From NCBI RefSeq assembly GCF_965249985.1, contig NZ_OZ252280.1: 64,000 nucleotides of DNA. One strand, written 5' to 3'. The translations under genes and the position numbers were made by a program. Shown here one piece after another: positions 62,796 through 64,000 of the stretch (the stretch's first letter is position 1; every line of letters starts with the position of its first letter). Origin of the DNA: Algiphilus sp022763315 (GTDB taxonomy: Bacteria > Pseudomonadota > Gammaproteobacteria > Nevskiales > Nevskiaceae). A model generated the notes under the pieces. That model was given only the letters and a program-made list of their open reading frames with translations. It was not told where the DNA came from and did not search any database.

Positions 62796-64000
62796 GCGCG
62801 TCGACGGGCGTTCTCGGCGTCCTCTGGTCGCCGCTGCTCCTGCCTTGGCCGGTACTGGCCGTCGGGCTCCTCATCGTTCTTGCCATCCGTTCCTGGCCAC
62901 GCTGGCCCCTGCTGTGGTGCCTGCTCGGCGCAAGCTGGACGCTGTGGCATGCCTCCAGCCTGCTCGACGCACGCTGGCCCGCCGAGCGCCACGGCGAGGA
63001 CGTGACGGTGCAGGGCCGGATTGCGGAGCTGCCCCTGCAGCGCGCAGATCACTGGCGCTTCCGCTTCGAAGCCTTGCCGGGTGAGGCGGTGCAGGGGGCG
63101 CTTCGCACCAGCTGGTATTTCTCGGATGTGGCCCTCACCGGTGGGCAGTGCTGGGTATTGCAACTGCGTATGCGTACGCCGCGCGGCGCGGTCAGTCCGG
63201 GGGCTTTCGACTACGAGCGCTGGTTGTTCGCGGAAGGCTACGTCGCCAGTGCCTATGTGCGGGAGGGCCGTCCCTGCGCGGAGGCCGCGCCGCCCCCGTG
63301 GTGGCATTCGATGCGCCAGCATCTCGATGCCGCGCTCGGCCGCTGGCTGGAGGACCATCCGGCGCTGGATCTGGCGCGGGCGCTCACCGTTGCCAACCGC
63401 AACGGCCTCGACGAGGACGACTGGCGGGTGCTGCGCGTGACCGGCACGTCGCACCTGGTGGCCATCTCCGGTCTGCACGTGGGCCTCGTGGCCGGGCTTT
63501 TTCTCTTTCTCGGCCGCTGGTTGTGGCAACGCTCCGCCTGGTTATGCCGTCAGCTGCCGGCGCCGCGCGCCGGATTGCTGGCCGGCACGGCCGCGGCACT
63601 GGCCTATGCCGCGCTGGCGGGCTTCAGCGTGCCCACCCAACGCGCCCTGCTGATGTGGGCGGTGGTCGCGCTGGCGCTATGGAGCGGCCACCGCACCCGT
63701 GCGTGGCACGTATTGATGCTGGCATGGCTGGCCGTCCTGGCCTTCGACCCTTTGGCGGTATTAGGTGCCGGAACCTGGCTGTCCTTCCTGGCTGTCGCCA
63801 CCATCGTGCTGGTCAGCAGCGAGCGTGCCGGCGGAGCGGCGGTATGGTGGCGCATTCCCCGGCTGCAGGCCGCGTTGCTGGTGGGGCTCACGCCGGCGAC
63901 GCTGCTCTTCTTCGATGGCGCCAGTCTGCTCGCGCCGGTCGTCAATGCCGTGGTGATTCCGGCCTTTGCGGTATTGCTGCCTTTGCTGCTGGCGAGTGTC
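62753..64000 (+). CDS. comEC: DNA internalisation competence protein ComEC/Rec2 (N-terminal part, cut by window edge)
   Basis: An open frame continues past the window end, giving at least 416 codons from a GTG at 62753 that overlaps lolD. Hydrophobic helices come first (about 15-60), followed by an OB-like DUF4131 region (80-190; GAFDYERWLFAEGYVASAYV) and the start of the Competence membrane domain with HLVAISGLHVGLVAGL near 240. ComEC forms the inner-membrane channel for transforming single-stranded DNA. The exact start is uncertain. The lolD-comEC adjacency is common in Gammaproteobacteria. Confidence 0.9.
   Translation, partial: MERTSRGGLLSAGLGASTGVLGVLWSPLLLPWPVLAVGLLIVLAIRSWPRWPLLWCLLGASWTLWHASSLLDARWPAERHGEDVTVQGRIAELPLQRADHWRFRFEALPGEAVQGALRTSWYFSDVALTGGQCWVLQLRMRTPRGAVSPGAFDYERWLFAEGYVASAYVREGRPCAEAAPPPWWHSMRQHLDAALGRWLEDHPALDLARALTVANRNGLDEDDWRVLRVTGTSHLVAISGLHVGLVAGLFLFLGRWLWQRSAWLCRQLPAPRAGLLAGTAAALAYAALAGFSVPTQRALLMWAVVALALWSGHRTRAWHVLMLAWLAVLAFDPLAVLGAGTWLSFLAVATIVLVSSERAGGAAVWWRIPRLQAALLVGLTPATLLFFDGASLLAPVVNAVVIPAFAVLLPLLLASV

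Overview
The window is a GC-rich, densely coded gammaproteobacterial chromosome segment with no mobile elements, rRNA or CRISPR arrays. Several gene orders are classical for Gammaproteobacteria: lptF-lptG divergent from pepA-holC-valS; tig-clpP-clpX-lon-hupB-ppiD with tRNAs; a BarA/GacS-type kinase beside cysM-rlmD; nagZ-hpt-methylthioinosine phosphorylase facing csiV-mfd; gloB/methyltransferase-rnhA-dnaQ; aguB-aguA; lolC-lolD-comEC. The neighbourhoods resemble Pseudomonas and the more deeply branching Gammaproteobacteria (for example Nevskiales/Solimonadaceae-like lineages) more than enterics. That placement is inference from synteny only. Layout: 1-3 kb (minus strand) carries ilvB followed by an MlaE-like permease and the start of an MlaF-like ATPase. 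3.2-9.4 kb (plus) carries ilvN, ilvC, a degenerate phosphatidylserine-decarboxylase-like gene, pssA, a leuA with an apparent leader peptide, a family-4 uracil-DNA glycosylase and rimI. 9.4-13.4 kb (minus) is a moxR-DUF58-transglutaminase operon. 13.5-15 kb is a DUF3336/patatin lipase. 15-22 kb is pepA-holC-valS and lptFG. 22-24.4 kb is a hybrid kinase. 24.5-30 kb is cysM, rlmD and a tightly overlapping salvage operon (CYTH, cytoplasmic YkuD protein, nagZ, hpt, methylthioinosine phosphorylase). 30-34.1 kb is mfd-csiV. 34.3-43 kb is tRNA-Leu, the proteostasis block, hupB, tRNA-Val, tRNA-Asp and ppiD. 43-45 kb is a dicarboxylate symporter and fabI. 45.2-54.1 kb is an eight-gene envelope operon (TPR proteins, one ExbB, two ExbD, one TonB-like AgmX/PglI protein). 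54-58 kb is a LysM lytic transglycosylase, gloB, a methyltransferase, rnhA and dnaQ. 58-60 kb is agmatine-to-putrescine conversion (aguA, aguB). 60-64 kb is a small secreted protein, lolC/E, lolD and a truncated comEC. The most notable items are: (i) the Agl/Glt-like energised envelope operon at 45.2-54.1 kb, in which one ExbD paralogue has Asn in place of the key transmembrane Asp; (ii) a uracil-DNA glycosylase in the holD position before rimI whose N-terminus resembles the clamp-loader-binding peptide of DNA polymerase III psi; (iii) a Psd-like protein lacking the self-cleavage Gly-Ser; (iv) acetolactate synthase subunits split onto divergent strands; (v) a sigma32-like lon promoter followed by a terminator-shaped hairpin inside the lon leader.
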